DNA from: Stictocephala bisonia
Taxonomy: Eukaryota; Arthropoda; Insecta; Hemiptera; Membracidae
DNA length: 64,000 nucleotides
Direction: 5' to 3'
NCBI GenBank assembly: GCA_035578905.1
Contig: JAQJVL010000005.1
Coordinates: 674,347-738,346, forward strand
The notes beneath the pieces are model-generated. The model saw only the letters and a program-made list of their open reading frames with translations. It ran no database searches and had not been told where the DNA came from. Positions 10,292-22,795 of this stretch are shown here, piece after piece (the first letter of the stretch is position 1; every line of letters starts with the position of its first letter). The position numbers were made by a program, and so were the translations under genes.

Positions 10292-12490
10292 TTGACATAT
10301 TTACTACAGCTGCGTCATCAGAGATACACAATGGGACATAGCACGGTGCGTGTGGGTCACCGGTGACGAAGCGTGCAGTTCTTTGTTTGTGGATTTAGTA
10401 TGGTGCAGCCACTCGTTGGAGATGGTTGGGACATTGCCCCATTGTGTATCGAATACCAGTCTACTCCGTAGTGTATTTTGTTCAAACTTTCTGTGGTGCT
10501 ATGTGCGTCTCCCGGGACCTGTAACCTTTGTTCGCCTATTGTGTTGTTTACTGTATATATTATATATATTTGTATTTCAGTGTTTATTTATATTTTAAAG
10601 TAGTGTTAAAGTTTTTTAAGTCTTTTGTAACAAAAATGGATAATTTAATAGCAAGTCCATCAAATCTTACCTTATCTTTAGAGAACGTGCCTTTCGAAAG
10701 TGACAGTGACATTAAAGAAGACGCCGCTACTCAACAATCAGTTGACGGTCAATCTAGTGATGAGTATGGTGATTATTTCAATAGTGACAATGATCCAGAT
10801 ACATATGCTGCAGCTCCACAATGGGCAAGAACTACATCAGGCATGCAGCCAATTCAATTTACTAGATTAGACACATTGCTAGTACCAACTCCTGGTGACG
10901 GATCTCCCATTGATTTGTTCAACCTTCTACTCTATGAAAGTCTATCAATTAATCTGCGATACAAGTATCTTTTAAACCTATCCTCACACCAAAATCAAGA
11001 ATACATAAGTGGAAAGACTTGTGTACCAGAACTCAGAATATTCATACGTCTAGTGTTATATATAGAAACGATTAGATTGAATAGGATCCAGAATTAATAG
11101 AAGACTGATTTTCTTTTCGATTTTAAATCTTTTTAACAAAATATGTCTAAGGACAGATTTTTAAACATCCTTTGTTGTCTTCATTTTACAGGAGTACAAC
11201 AAAGGATGAAGACAACATCCTTTTCTCATTGTCCTTTGTCTCCTTTGATTCCATTTGTCTTTGATTCTTCCTTTTGATCAAAGACAAAAGGAAGAATCAA
11301 TAAGAAAAAAAAACCAAACCAATTGTCGACTATTTCAATGAAAAAATGCTTCAGATCTACTATCCACAAAAGGAACTTTCGATCGAAGAAGTTATGATTT
11401 TATGGCACAGGCGATACATATTTTTTCGCCAATACATAAAAGGTAAACGTCATAAGTATGGTATGAAAATGTACACATTATGTGAACACCATGGATTGAT
11501 CCTAAAATTTTTAGTATATGCTGGATCTGATGACAAATAAGTGGGGGGAAAAGGAACACAGAAAACGTTGTAATGAATTTGGAAAAGAAAAACTAGGAAA
11601 GGGCCACTGGGCCACTCAGTCTATATGGATAATGTTTACAATTTTAGCTCATCATCTAGACAGTTAACAAATCTAACATACTCAACCAGAACCCTCAGAC
11701 ACAACTGAAAACATGTGCCAGAGGCTGTGAAGGAAACCAGGTTGAAAAGAGGTGAAACTATTGCCATATATAGAAATAGTGTGATGATTGGAAAATGGAA
11801 ATAGAAAGGAACAGTCAACCGATATTATATATCAACCGAACATGACAATGACATGAGAGAATTCATAAACAAACTAAACCAAGTATAAAAATCAAATCGC
11901 TTCCAATCACAAAATATAATGTCTTCACGAGTGGTGTCGATCGAGCGGATTAGAAGATGAGTTATTATCTGTCTGAACACAAATCAACCAGGTGGTATAA
12001 AAAGATTGTCATACATATTGTTCAGATTCTGCTGCTAAACGCACATGCACTCCACAAAATGTATAGGCCAAAAATGACCATTTATGATTATAGACTCAAA
12101 AGTAAAAAGTTTACGAGGCAAACTGCTCACAAAATAATGAAAAGCATTGAACATGATGAGAAAAAGAGATTGAAAAGAAAGAACTGCCAAATATGTTAGA
12201 AACAAACTGCTTATTATTGCGACACCTGCACTGACAAACCTGGCCTATGTATTGGCCAGTTTTTTCAAGTGTGTCATGACAACTTGTAAATATTCACAGT
12301 AAGGATAGGTAAGAGAGTTGTACAAAGTGTAAATAATAAACATTAGATAATAAGATGTGAAAAACATTGCATATAACACAAGTTCCCGGACTGAATGTGA
12401 CACGGTGTCAGAGCGGGTGGTGAGATCAAAGGAGTCTCGTCGCAAACTGCAATTGCGTCACTGATGACCTACACTTTCCGAAGGCCAAAA
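10292..12490 (+). mobile_element. Degenerate piggyBac-like element (PB1)
   Basis: A TTGA at 10292 with CATATTTACTAC behind it looks like a worn TTAACACATT-type end. The 16-mer at 10312-10327 (GCGTCATCAGAGATAC) is a decayed first box. The 16-mer at 10354-10369 contains the perfect palindrome GTCACCGGTGAC and is centred 42 bp from the first. On the right, GTCACTGATGAC at 12457-12468 and TGACACGGTGTCA at 12398-12410 are further dyads, but the outer edge is not clear and 12490 is an estimate. Confidence 0.5.
10636..12290 (+). pseudogene. Dead piggyBac-like transposase
   Basis: The frame starts with ATG at 10636 and an acidic N-terminus (SDSDIKEDAA, DSDNDPDTY), followed by YAAAPQWA as in piggyBac proteins. 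The frame then fails repeatedly. MSKDRFLNILCCLHFTG lies near 11142-11190, and the catalytic region reads SIEEVMILW (11376), so the first Asp of the DDD triad is Glu, with GKRHKYG after it. YMDN-x-YN lies near 11623 and GVDRAD near 11935. A C-terminal stretch at 12110-12290 corresponds to the cysteine-rich tail. Two local hairpins (11160-11320) interrupt the gene. The order matches the transposase at 32541, but this copy is much older. It cannot make a working enzyme. Confidence 0.75.
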
Positions 12491-12721
12491 GTCATGGATA
12501 GAGGTCCAGAAATGAGATTTAATCATCAGTTTTGAATTTTTGAGGACATGAGGTAAGATATTATAAAAACAGATTTTTCAGCTCTTAGATTATATGTTTC
12601 TATTTACCGCCGCGAATGTGTTAAATTATGCACAAACAGTTAAAAAACATTATTTTTGCCTTTTTTGAGTAAAAACAAATTGATTGCAAATAATCAATCA
12701 TAATTTGAATTGCATAGTTTT

Positions 12722-12946
12722 TTTAAGGAAATGCTTATCTCCTCTTCAACCTTTCTCTTCCTTTTCGCAATTGACTATTGATCTTTGGTTCTTATTTATA
12801 AAGAGCAAGGGGAAGAACCAGTACAGTACGAAGTAAAATGTTAGTGATAAAAACTATCAGTTCAAAGCCTGGATTCAAATCTGCGATAAATCTAACTCAG
12901 GTACAAAGTGCTGACGCCTTAGACCACTCGGCAGTGAAATAAAAAG
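12722..12946 (-). mobile_element. tRNA-derived SINE, family 2, copy 1
   Basis: Read on the minus strand, box A GCCGAGTGGTCTAAGGCGTC and box B GATTTGAATCC have tRNA-Leu-like spacing with a long variable region between. The body (TGTACTGGTTCTTC, GATCAATAG, GAGGAGAT) matches the copy at 48493-48738. The tail ends in AAAAAAACT. It sits in a CPT2 intron in the same orientation as the gene. Confidence 0.65.
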
Positions 12947-13185
12947 AAAAAAAATATTTCTACATGAATAATAATAAAACAAAATAGAACTATGAACATA
13001 AGTAAAGTCATAAGACAAAAAACTCAAAAGGGAGAGTATTGCATAGTTGTGAAATACAACTGGTACAGATAACTAATCTACCATGACTCAAACTAAACAT
13101 ATGGCATGTATATAAAAATTATGGCACGAGTTCATAGCATAGTAATAAAATTATTTCTAACTCTGCATTTTAATATGTTACATAC

Positions 13186-13375
13186 CCAATACCAAAACCA
13201 TCGCGTACAACAGGACCAAATGCACCCATGTATAAACTGTCAGAGGATAGAGTTGATGTTGACAGGATGTTGTGATTAATTGCTCTGTAAGCTGGGTCAC
13301 TATATAGAGCTGGCTTCAAACCTATCTCGTCACACTTTAATTTTAAGGCAAAAAGATGTCTGTCAAATCCTTGAC
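13186..13375 (-). CDS. CPT2: CPT2 exon ([11 protein letters not shown] / STSTLSS segment)
   Basis: The exon is bounded by the acceptor TTTTAG and the donor GG|GTATGT. It starts in phase with two bases completing a Gly codon and reads [30 protein letters not shown] and [13 protein letters not shown]. These are the most conserved C-terminal blocks of CPT2. STSTLSS is the Ser/Thr motif that helps bind the carnitine/acyl substrate, and GFGPVV follows in all family members. It joins in frame to the exons on both sides (16965-17079 and 8787-8913). Confidence 0.93.
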
Positions 13376-15309
13376 CTAAAACATAATCAACAAATTTATG
13401 AGAAATTTTAATTAGGAATTTAAAATTATTTGTTATATTTTCAGAATAGAATAGTCTAAAAAAAATTCAGGTGAGCAAAAACATAAAATGAAAATGGGTG
13501 TGATCTGATGAGGACAGGTCATCCATGGTCCACCGAACCTGAACTCTATGTGCTCTTCTCACCATACAAGACTGTAGTAAATACATGATGATTTTTAAAG
13601 CAGTGTCAGTGCAAAATGATTACATTTTAATTTCAACTTTATATCACTCCATTGTTATGCTATTGGCATTATCCTAATTGGTTGTATTTAACAATAGTTG
13701 GTGGCAGAACAAAAAAATGAGGTAACTATTTTACCATCTTTTGTCTTTCTATTAAGTATATCTGGATTTATATTTAAAAAGAGTTAATTAAGATCAGGTG
13801 TTATAGTAAAAATATTTGATCTGTGGAAAAATTTCAGAAAAACCATATAAAATTAATAATTATGGTTTTATACACAGATTAGCAGTTCCAACATTAAAGT
13901 CTAATAAGCTATGCATTAAATACTAGAAAAGTGAGGATATAGCTGGTACAGTAAACTAATCATCTATTAGCTTATTAGAATTTGAAAGCTGGGCTAATTA
14001 TTGGGACAGCCTCAGCCTGTTCAGATTCCTTAAAGTTTGGATTATCTGAAAATGAGTGAAACTAATCATTCAAAGCATTCCTACAACTATCAGCATTGTT
14101 GATAATGTTTCCTGACAAATAAGAACGATATTGTGTGGCTAGGATGAGTCACTGAGTTGGCCTTATGTTGCTGCACCTGTCTGTCACTCTATCCCTCGCC
14201 CTCCTGTCTCTGATTGATGTTACTGATCACGGTACCTAGAAACGAACGCAGTAGGTATCACGTGCATATACCCTAATGTTACAAAGGCAAAGTGACAGCT
14301 GGTTGGAACAACAAATAAACACAAAAATACTTGTTCTAAATATTTGGTTATGATTCCAGCTAATTAGTGGCAAATAGATTTCTTCCTACTTAGCTTAAAG
14401 CTTCAAAGAGATTAGTAGCTTTAGTAACCAGTATTAAATGGAATAATCAAATAAGCTGATTTTGCTGAGGTGACGCAAGATTCTATTGCACAGAATCACT
14501 GTGATACCTACCATCTGTTCTATATTTTCTATATATGGTACCATCAGGTACCATATATTTATGATTAGTTAATGTAATCTTATTTCAGTCTGATTTGAAT
14601 ATTAATTTTATTGTGTTTTACATTTTTCGTTGATATCGTGACCTTGACAGCGCCTAATTGGCTACATTAATTTAACCCTGTTAATATTTTTTACATTTAG
14701 TAGAAGTTCATTTTGTTGTACTCCATTCTAGGATCTAGGTTAAAATGTAGATAATTATTAAAGTAGATAAGTTTATTAGTTTAAGAACGTAGTTTTATAA
14801 CATGTTTGTGTAGATGTAATTTAGTTTTTAGCACTTGAAAAAGATTTGGGTTTTACCAAATCAAAACGTCGTGATTGTTATTTTTCACGTAATGATGGCA
14901 AATGTCCAACTACCTTTGTCTCCCTCATCTGTTCTAGTTAACTTGTTAGTGATGCATAGACAGTGCCATTGTTTGAGGTTAATTGCTTACCCACTGTACA
15001 GTTCTTTGCAGTTTATATTCACTGTTATTTGTGTTCAATACTATAGTTAGTGTATTATTTTAACCTTACAGTAGGCTACTTAATAAAATTCAGTGTTTGA
15101 TTCATTATTTACGTAATTTTACTCTAAACTGCTGTTTGGTTTTTGATAGGCCTATGCAATTCCTTCTTGCGTTGGAGTGTGGTACAATGACAGTTAATTA
15201 ATCCTACACTAATCAATTTTCTTATACTGCACACTGAATAATAAATATGTTTTCAAGTTCCTCGTCTTCAATTTTTTATTTATTTCATTTCCATTTACCG
15301 TTGGTTAAG
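13376..15309. other. CPT2: CPT2 intron, no further feature apart from a short perfect hairpin
   Basis: AT-rich. At 14531-14558 the sequence ATATATGGTACC-ATCA-GGTACCATATAT forms a perfect 12-bp stem with a 4-base loop. Otherwise I see nothing. Confidence 0.45.
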
Positions 15310-15893
15310 ATTTGTTATGAGGCAGTGCCTATTGTCCTCTGTAAATATGTGTGTGATTGTTGGACATACGGTTTGCAATGTTATGAGGCAGTATCTATTG
15401 TCATCTGTAAATATATGTAGGATTGAGTAGTGTTGATTGTTGGACATGTGGTTTGTGATGTCATGAGGCAATATCTTTTGTCCTCTGTAAATATGTGTAG
15501 GAGTGAGTAGTGTGTGATTGTTGAATATGCGGTTTGCAATGTCATGAGGCAGTGTCTATTGTCTTCTGTAAATATGTGTAGGATTGAGTTGTGTGTGATT
15601 GTTGGATATGCGGTTTGCAATGTCATGAGACAGTGTCTATTGTCCTCCGTAAATTGTGGGATTGAGTTGAGTGTGATTGTTGGACATGCGGTTTGCAATG
15701 TCATGAGGCAGTGTCTATTGTCCTCCGTAAATTGTGGGATTGAGTTGAGTGTGATTGTTGGACATGCGGTTTGCAATGTCATGAGGCAGTGTCTATTGTC
15801 CTCAGTAAATATGTGTGGGATTGAGTTGAGTGTGATTGTTGGAAATGCGGTTTGCAATGTCATGAGGCAGTGTCTATTGTCCTCTGTAAATTA
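15310..15893. repeat. Tandem array of about 79-bp units (7 copies)
   Basis: The unit contains GTGTGATTGTTGGACATGCG, GTTTGCAATGTCATGAGGCA and GTGTCTATTGTCCTC. Units are 76-82 bp long because of small indels around the AATATGTGTAGG segment. Both strands are open over several hundred bases, which I take as a consequence of the repeat rather than a gene. The array lies in a CPT2 intron. Confidence 0.8.
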
Positions 15894-16964
15894 ATATTTC
15901 ATTTATTTATATGACTTAGCTGATGTTTTTCAGTAATGCTACATACATACTGAATTCAGAATGGTGTTATAATTTTTCAACCATTAGAAACAAAACAGTG
16001 AAATACAAAACATCGACACTTTGACTAAAACAAACTTTTTTAAGCAATTATCAAAGTTTTATGTATCTGGTCTTAGAAAAAAATTTTAACCGAGAGAATA
16101 TGTTGAGTTGTACATCAAATTGAAGATCTCACGTACAATAACACAGAGCTTCAAGTCCAAATTCAAGGGGTTTACCCTTTAAAAAATGGCAGTGGTCTAA
16201 ACTTGAAATCAAGTATAAAAAATTCCTCAATAGTTTAGAATTGAAAACAAAACTATAAAGGAAAAGTTAAATAATTTGTCTGATGTATGTCCAATTTTAT
16301 TGACTTAAAAAAAATGCACAAATTTCTCTATGAAATAACGTTTTCATGAGAAATGAGTATTTCTCTATGAAAGCTATACTTATGAAATAAGTATTTGAAC
16401 TGTTGAAACCTAGCTCTTCAGTTCAGAGAATGTACTTCATTGGCATACATGAACATTAATTAGATGTATAATTACATTAAACTCATGTTCGAACATCTTA
16501 TTTGCGTGGTGCATTAAACTTGAGTCTCGGAGTAAGCACTGAGGATACCACATCACAGCATGGGCAAAACATTTGGTGATGTACATATTGTAAATAACAC
16601 CATGATGCTGTCGTTACCAGAAGATTTAGATTTTAGTAACGACACTAGCCACTTAAGCTTACTAATTAATTAAGATTAACATGGTTCATTTATCTGTTTT
16701 TAGATATACCACAAAACAAAATATACCTTCCCCTAATACTTTTAAAATACTTTTGTGATTCAATGAAAATTTAAATCAAAGTTATGTTGTATAAATTCTG
16801 TTTGAGATTTTATACTTGAGAGCCGACTGGGTCTGTCGGGGTTTTATGTCAAAGGAAGCCTACTCAAACAATACCAATCTTTATTTTATCTTACTTTCTT
16901 TCTTAATTCAGTTTCTTGATAAATAATTTAAGAAAAATCAAATTAAAATTATTATCTGTATTAC
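15894..16964. other. CPT2: CPT2 intron, nothing recognised
   Basis: AT-rich sequence with no ORF, repeat or RNA gene that I can recognise. Confidence 0.4.
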
Positions 16965-17079
16965 CCATTGCAGCTTCCTTTATTAACTGAGAGTGTATTA
17001 CAGAACACTTCTTAATTATTTGTTGAAGTTGATCTTTAGATGGAGCAGGCGTCACTTGCGTTAGGGTCTGACATAGCTC
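16965..17079 (-). CDS. CPT2: CPT2 exon (KEAAMG segment)
   Basis: The acceptor TTTTTTTCTAG leads into GAG in phase 0, and the donor ATGG|GTAATA ends the exon after one base of a Gly codon. It encodes ELCQTLTQVTPAPSKDQLQQ and ends SQLIKEAAM. Human CPT2 has the corresponding loop and KEAAMGQGFDRH immediately before the next block, which here is supplied by exon 13186-13375. The middle of the exon is variable across the family. Confidence 0.9.
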
Positions 17080-17221
17080 CTAGAAAAAAATAAGAAAATA
17101 AAATACTAAATAAAAATATATACATTACAAATTTTGTGAAGAAAAGAACTAAGTTTTATCATTTATTGAAGGGGGAAAGTTGTAGAAACACCATGACTAG
17201 AATGTATAGTTAACTAAAAAT

Positions 17222-17385
17222 AGATTTTTATTTAAACTTCACTCACCAGTTCACATTGGCCTGCAGGCCTGTGCGTGAACTTTATTCAATGAGTGAAGTA
17301 CCGACCGTTAGGTCAGTTGGGGATTTGAACTTAGGAATTTGGTCTCTGCAGTCCGAAGCCTTAGCCACTGAGCTACCACGCCAGC
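17222..17385 (-). mobile_element. tRNA-derived SINE, family 1, copy 2
   Basis: The minus strand begins GCTGGCGTGGTAGCTCAGTG, with a good box A, followed by box B GTTCAAATCCC and the family body ending GGTGAGTGAAGTT. It is better preserved than copy 1 and is in the CPT2 orientation within an intron. Confidence 0.8.
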
Positions 17386-17789
17386 AAGGATGATGGAAAT
17401 TCTATTTAAATATTAAAATGGTAAAGGTAAACTCAACTATACAAGTGAATTGAAAGACTATAGGAATGTGTAAACGGAGACAGTATTAGCGGTCAGAAGT
17501 GGTTGCTATAGTGGACACCACTTCACTAGCCAGAAGTAGTAAGTAAATGTATGTTCTGGGACAACCATTATTGTCATTAGTAAGCAAGTCATTTACCAAC
17601 ACCTCACTAGTAGGTATACCGCACACTTCTGTTTACCAAATAAGGTCATCTAACTGTTAAAGGTTATTGACATCACCTCACCATATTTGGTCATATAACA
17701 GTCCAAGGTCATTGACCTCACTTAGGATAATTAATCTAGAAGCCATCATTTAGGGTCTGTCCCTAAATTACGAAATGCTAAACTCAGGC

Positions 17790-18336
17790 TTTTCAGGCCC
17801 TTCCCTCCCCCTTGTAACCCACCCGTCCACCCATACACGTACGGTGGTATTGGACCCACCTGCCCTACCCTACATGTACGGTGGTATTGACCCACCCACC
17901 CATCCATATACTTTCGGTGGAATTAAACCACACTCACATACACGTACAATGGTATGTGTAATCAATAACCCACCCAACCATACACGTACAGTGGTATTAA
18001 CCACCCGCAAACCCATACACGTACAGTGGTATTGACCCACCCAGCCCACTTATACACATACAGTGATATTGATACACTTATAAGCTACTCTAACATATTT
18101 GCGTAGTATTTTTAATACCACGAATGTTAGGTGGGAAAAAGCATCGAGAGTGCTGAGTCCATAAAAACGTATGGCCTACAGGCCTGTGCGTGAGCTTTAT
18201 TCAATGAGTGAATTACCTACCGTTGGTTCAGTCAGGATTTGAACGTACAGTGATCTTAACCCACCCGTCCACCCCTACACTTAAAGTGGTATTGACCTAC
18301 CCATCCACCTCTACACGTACAGTGGTATGGTGCAAT
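17790..18336. repeat. Minisatellite of the GTGTATGGGTGGG family, around a SINE fragment
   Basis: About six units (17815-18060) and two to three more (18244-18336) appear as the C-rich strand, with CCCACCC, CATACACGTACAGTGGTATT and similar blocks. Between them lies 18172-18246, a piece of SINE family 1 on the minus strand that is cut at its box B. The same unit recurs at 30326-30535, 30780-30935, 55440-55515 and 58096-58311. Confidence 0.75.
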
Positions 18337-18967
18337 CTGTCTGCTTTGCTGTTGACTAGTCTGCCAGCCTTTGCAGCATTTGGTTTTTTGTCGTTCTGTC
18401 AGTGAAGTAAAATATTGTTGTTTATTGTGTACTTTTATAGTTACACAGCGTATAAAATGCCTGGAACTTGATGTGCCATTGCGATATGCAATAATTATAT
18501 TATAAGAACTCGATTATCTGATGGGCAGTGTAAAATAATGTATCACCGTTTTCCAAAGGATGAACAAGTATGTAAGCGAGATGATAAATTTAACTATCGT
18601 ACTTGTATAGGTCTGAGGATGCTTAACAACAAGATTTAAAAGCAGAACTTTTAAAGTTACAACCAAAAAATTGCTAAAGCCTTTTGCTGTTCCTTCGTTA
18701 AGCTCACAGCCATTACAAAAATTTGACCCTCAAGCTAATAGTTTATTTAGTACTAATGAGCAACAACTGGAAAACTTGTAGAGAAGAGAGTGAAGGCAAA
18801 ACACTCGTTGCTCATATTATAAATCAATATGAAGTAAATCATAGCGATATTGATAATATAAACTGTAAGCCTACGGATCTTGCTAATGTGTCAACTAATC
18901 CAACTGATGAAGATACAGATGTTATGGAGCAATTTAACAGAAAAATGTCATCCTTAAAAAGAAATTA

Positions 18968-20302
18968 CGAGGGCTATCCAGAAAGTAACAGACATTTTTG
19001 AATTGTGCGGCAGTGGGCGGGGCTACAGCCGCCATCTTGGTGTCAAAACACTCTGGCGTTCAGTACACATCAAGCTGTAGTCGCATGCCGTCTGTACCTC
19101 TTTTGCTTGTCTCACTTTGAATAGTTAAAATGTGTGCTGCAATTGAAAATCTCGCCACTTGTGAAGTGTGTTCAGTGATAAAGGTTTTTGTTGGCAAAAA
19201 ACCATAAACCAATTGAAATCTATCGCCAACTGTGTGAAGTTTATGGAAATGGAATAATGAGTGAAAGCAGAGTAAGGCAGTGGTGTATTGACTTTAAAAA
19301 TGGCCGCACCAATATTCATGACGATAGTCGTAGCGGTTGGTCTAGCCTTGTGACTGAAGATTTGATGTTGAAAATCAATGACAAAGTTCGTGGAAATCGC
19401 TGTTTCACAATGTCTGAACTCTCGGAACATTTCCCACAAATTTCACGAAGTTTACTTCATGAAATTGTTGCAGGGAAGCTTGGATACCACAAATTTTGTG
19501 CCAGGTGGGTTCCAAAAATCCTTACGGAAGATCACAAAAAACAAAGACTTGCTGCATAGTTAACTTTCCTTGATGAATACGACAAACATGGTAACAAGCT
19601 TCTCGATCGTATCGTTACTGGTGATGAAACATGGGTGAAGCATGTCAATTATGAAACAAAAATGCAGTCTATGGAATGAGGGCACACCCATTCTCCAAAA
19701 AAACCAAGAAAATATCTCCAAACTCTGTCAGCGAGAAAGATTATGGCAACTGTTTTTTGGGATGCTAAGGGTGTGATTCTGGTTGATTTCCTTGAACGAG
19801 GACCAACAATCAACGCAGAGAGGTATTGTGAAACATTGCAGAAGCTACGGCGAGCGATACAAAACAAGCATAGGGGAAAATTGAGCTCAAAAATTTTAAT
19901 TTCCACGACAATGCACGTCCCCATACAGCCAATCGTACACGACAAGTCTTGGATGATTTTGATTGGGAAGTGTTTGATCATCCGCCTTATAGCCCAGATC
20001 TGGCACCAAACGACTACCACCTCTTTCCAGCGATGAAGACCTGGCTCGCAACGCAGCGCTTTGATAGTGACGCTGAACTTCACACTGGCGTTAATAAGTG
20101 GTTAAGATCTCAGGCGGCAGATTTCTACAAAGCTGGAATCGAAAAACTTGTGTCACGTTATGATAAATGTCTCAATTTGAATGGGGATTACGTTGAAAAA
20201 TAGCCTAAAAGTGTAGCTTTTAAATGTATATAATAAAATGTTCCTATTTCAGTTGGTTAATTTTTTATTTCAAAACATCTGTTACTTTCTGGATAGCCCT
20301 CG
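18968..20302 (+). mobile_element. Mariner element, complete ends
   Basis: The left end CGAGGGCTATCCAGAAAGTA is mirrored exactly at the right end (20278-20302 on the minus strand), with TA on each side (18966-18967, 20303-20304). Its 1335 bp is the usual mariner length. It is inserted within the P-element-like relic and is therefore younger than it. Confidence 0.9.
19130..20203 (+). pseudogene. Mariner transposase (DD34D), inactivated
   Basis: ATG at 19130 and TAG at 20201-20203 would give a protein of about 357 residues, the normal mariner size. An N-terminal helix-turn-helix region (KPIEIYRQLCEVYG, ESRVRQW) is followed by the catalytic blocks TGDETW, HDNARPHTA and PYSPDLAPND. The second and third Asp are 34 residues apart, which is diagnostic of mariner. 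It is broken by a frameshift near 19180, stops at 19558-19560 and near 19678, and another frameshift near 19890. All three acidic residues are still present. Confidence 0.9.
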
Positions 20303-20934
20303 TAAATATAGATGCCAAAATAATTAAAAAATGGAAATTTTATTTGAAGAGAAACCGCAAAAAAACATTGGAACATATGATAAATTACAAAAAGTACTTC
20401 AATCTACATTCACAATCAAATAAAGTTGTTGCTAGGGAGGAAAAAATAGTTAAATGGACAAATGAAGACTTACTTTGGTATTTGAGTAAACGTAGTTTTC
20501 AAGAAACAGAAAATGAAAATTCTACTACCAAGGCTTATCCACCTTACACAGATGGACTAGTAATTTTTAAATGAGGTAAGGATTATTTGGAACCATGTTT
20601 AATTATCTGGAAGTTGCTAAATCAAGAATGAAAGAGTACGAAAGAATTGTTGTTTTGCAGTTTGAAGAAATAAAAGTGAAAAGTGTTCTTGAGTATGAAA
20701 AAAAAATTATGACATTGTTGGGCCACATTCGTATATGCAAGTAGTTAAGCCTGTGGTCTTTTCTCAAAGTGGAAACAACCAGTTTATGTTGAGTTTGACA
20801 AACAAATGACTAAGGATATCCTCGTATCAATAATAAACAAAATGAACCAGATAGGCTATACTGTCAAAGCTTGTGTGACGATGTGAGTGGAGGTAAGATT
20901 GGATTGTGGAAAGAACTTAACATTAATATAGATA

Positions 20935-21156
20935 TTTTAGGTTAGGTTAAAGGGCGCACTAGGCCAGGAATTAGTATATTGGAGAGATAGAACATCAGCA
21001 AACTTACCTTAGAAGAAAAGTCACTAACACCAGAGTAGTAGTAAACAAATACAAAAGAATCACTTTGTGATAGTGTGATTCTTTTGTATTTGTTTACTAC
21101 TACTCTGGTATTAGTTCTAAGGTAAGTTTTCTGATGTCATCTCTCCAATATATATA
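20935..21156. mobile_element. Hairpin retroelement, copy 2
   Basis: The two arms pair around a loop at about 21060. The left begins TTTTAGGTTAGGTTAAAGGG. The flanks carry identical 10-bp AATATAGATA duplications (20925-20934, 21157-21166). Removing the insert restores the P-like frame: KELNINID before it and STFLNL after it. Same family as 9251-9540. Confidence 0.65.
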
Positions 21157-22111
21157 AATATAGATAGTACTTTTTTAAATCTATCTAGTAATGAGTCAAA
21201 GGCTAATGTCCACATGTTTGCTGACAAACCACACACACTGCAGCTTACTAGGAATTGGCTTCTAGACACATGAATTAAACTATGTATCTAATTGGGATAT
21301 AGTCAATAAAGAGCCTATTGAAAATTAAATCAAATTTGTGGAAAATGCTGATCTAAAAACGTTCACAGACTAACTGAAAAACATAACACATTGTGAGAAT
21401 GACAAAATGAAAGGAAAGCAGCTCAACTGCTATCAAAATATCACAGCAGCTGCCTTAAAATTTAACTTTCCCTATGACAAAACTGCCCTTAGTACCAGTA
21501 CGCTTATTGAACTCACTAATAGGTGGTACAACATTATGAATTCATAAGTACCTAAAAAGTATGGTCAACCTTTTGAAAAAGCCTACGGCCTAGAGTTAGG
21601 GGAGCAAGATAAAATATTAGACAGCATGTTGGAAACTATAAAGTCCATGCAGTGCAGCAGGAAAAATGTCTTCAATTGTTCCAAAAAGGGTGTATAAATT
21701 CTATAAATGTATTGAAAAATCTTTATAAAGAACTCTTTAACTAAAAGACATTTATGGACTTTAAAAAAAGTCCATAATTAGTTTAATCTATGATTTAATC
21801 AAATTACATATTAACTCATAGATTAAACCAAGACAGCTTTGAAAATTTGTTTTCTCAGATTAGGACGGGTGGTGGGTTCACCCTTCACCAATGGAAGCCC
21901 TATATTGAATTAGTATGATCATACTGTGTAAGACTTAATGGGTTTTGCAGAATCATACAAATGCAGAAAATGTAAATTAGATGGTGGACAGTTCTGAATA
22001 ACATTGTCAATAAAGTTTTAAAAACAACAGGCATAAAATTGGTTGAAAATAATAATGAATTACCTGGTGATGAGAACTTTAACATTATTATGGAGGAACC
22101 ACAGGAATCTA

Positions 22112-22795
22112 CTGATAGTTACAGACTTGAATGAACGCGGCTCATTGCCTAACGCTGGTTCGCAGGCGTTCTACAGGCCGTATTATAGCGGGTATACCTG
22201 GCTATTAAGTCGCATGATAATGATGCTGTTATTTTTTTCTATATAAGGCCTTCTTTTTACAGATAGCATAATTTTTTTTAATTGATACATTGTTTAAGAA
22301 ATCACTGAATGCTATTTAATTAATGTGTAAAAATTAACCTTGTACAACTTTACTACTTATTTTTTCTATAAACATGTATATTATTACACTGTGTTGTGAA
22401 AAAACTCCCTAGTCTACTATGTTAAAGAACACGTTATGTTAGCATAACAATTCAATATTATAATATTATTTAAAAATAACATACTATGTTTATCAAGGAA
22501 CATTATGTGAACATTTCAGTTCCACATAAAACAGACAACAAAGGTTTACAGTTGAAATACACATACAGTGCTTTATTTTACTTCAAAATAAAACGTTTTG
22601 TATGTTTATAAAATATACAAAACTTTAAAATATTAGTTTGTGTTTAATTTTAAATGTGTACTACATAAATTCGTTACGTCAAATACGTTAGTTGTCGTAA
22701 TAAACATAAAAATGTATTCATTATCTTAGATACTACATGTGATGCATGGCTGTATGGTGGATGAATCCGCGTTCATTCAAGTCTGTAACTATCAG
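22112..22795. mobile_element. TA-flanked MITE with 29-bp perfect terminal inverted repeats
   Basis: The left terminus starts CTGATAGTTACAGACTTGAA and continues to 22140. Its exact reverse complement closes the element at 22767-22795. TA dinucleotides flank both sides (22110-22111, 22796-22797). The interior is AT-rich without a transposase, so it is a non-autonomous Tc1/mariner-superfamily element. Identical repeats suggest recent activity. It interrupts the P-like relic. Confidence 0.8.

Noticed and set aside
12245..12445. Minus-strand ORF over the end of PB1
   Set aside because: It overlaps the terminal dyads and transposase tail of the dead piggyBac, with no domain of its own.
15381..15863. 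160-codon minus-strand frame with MTLQTA repeats
   Set aside because: Comes from the 79-bp tandem array; the opposite strand is equally open and there is no gene context.
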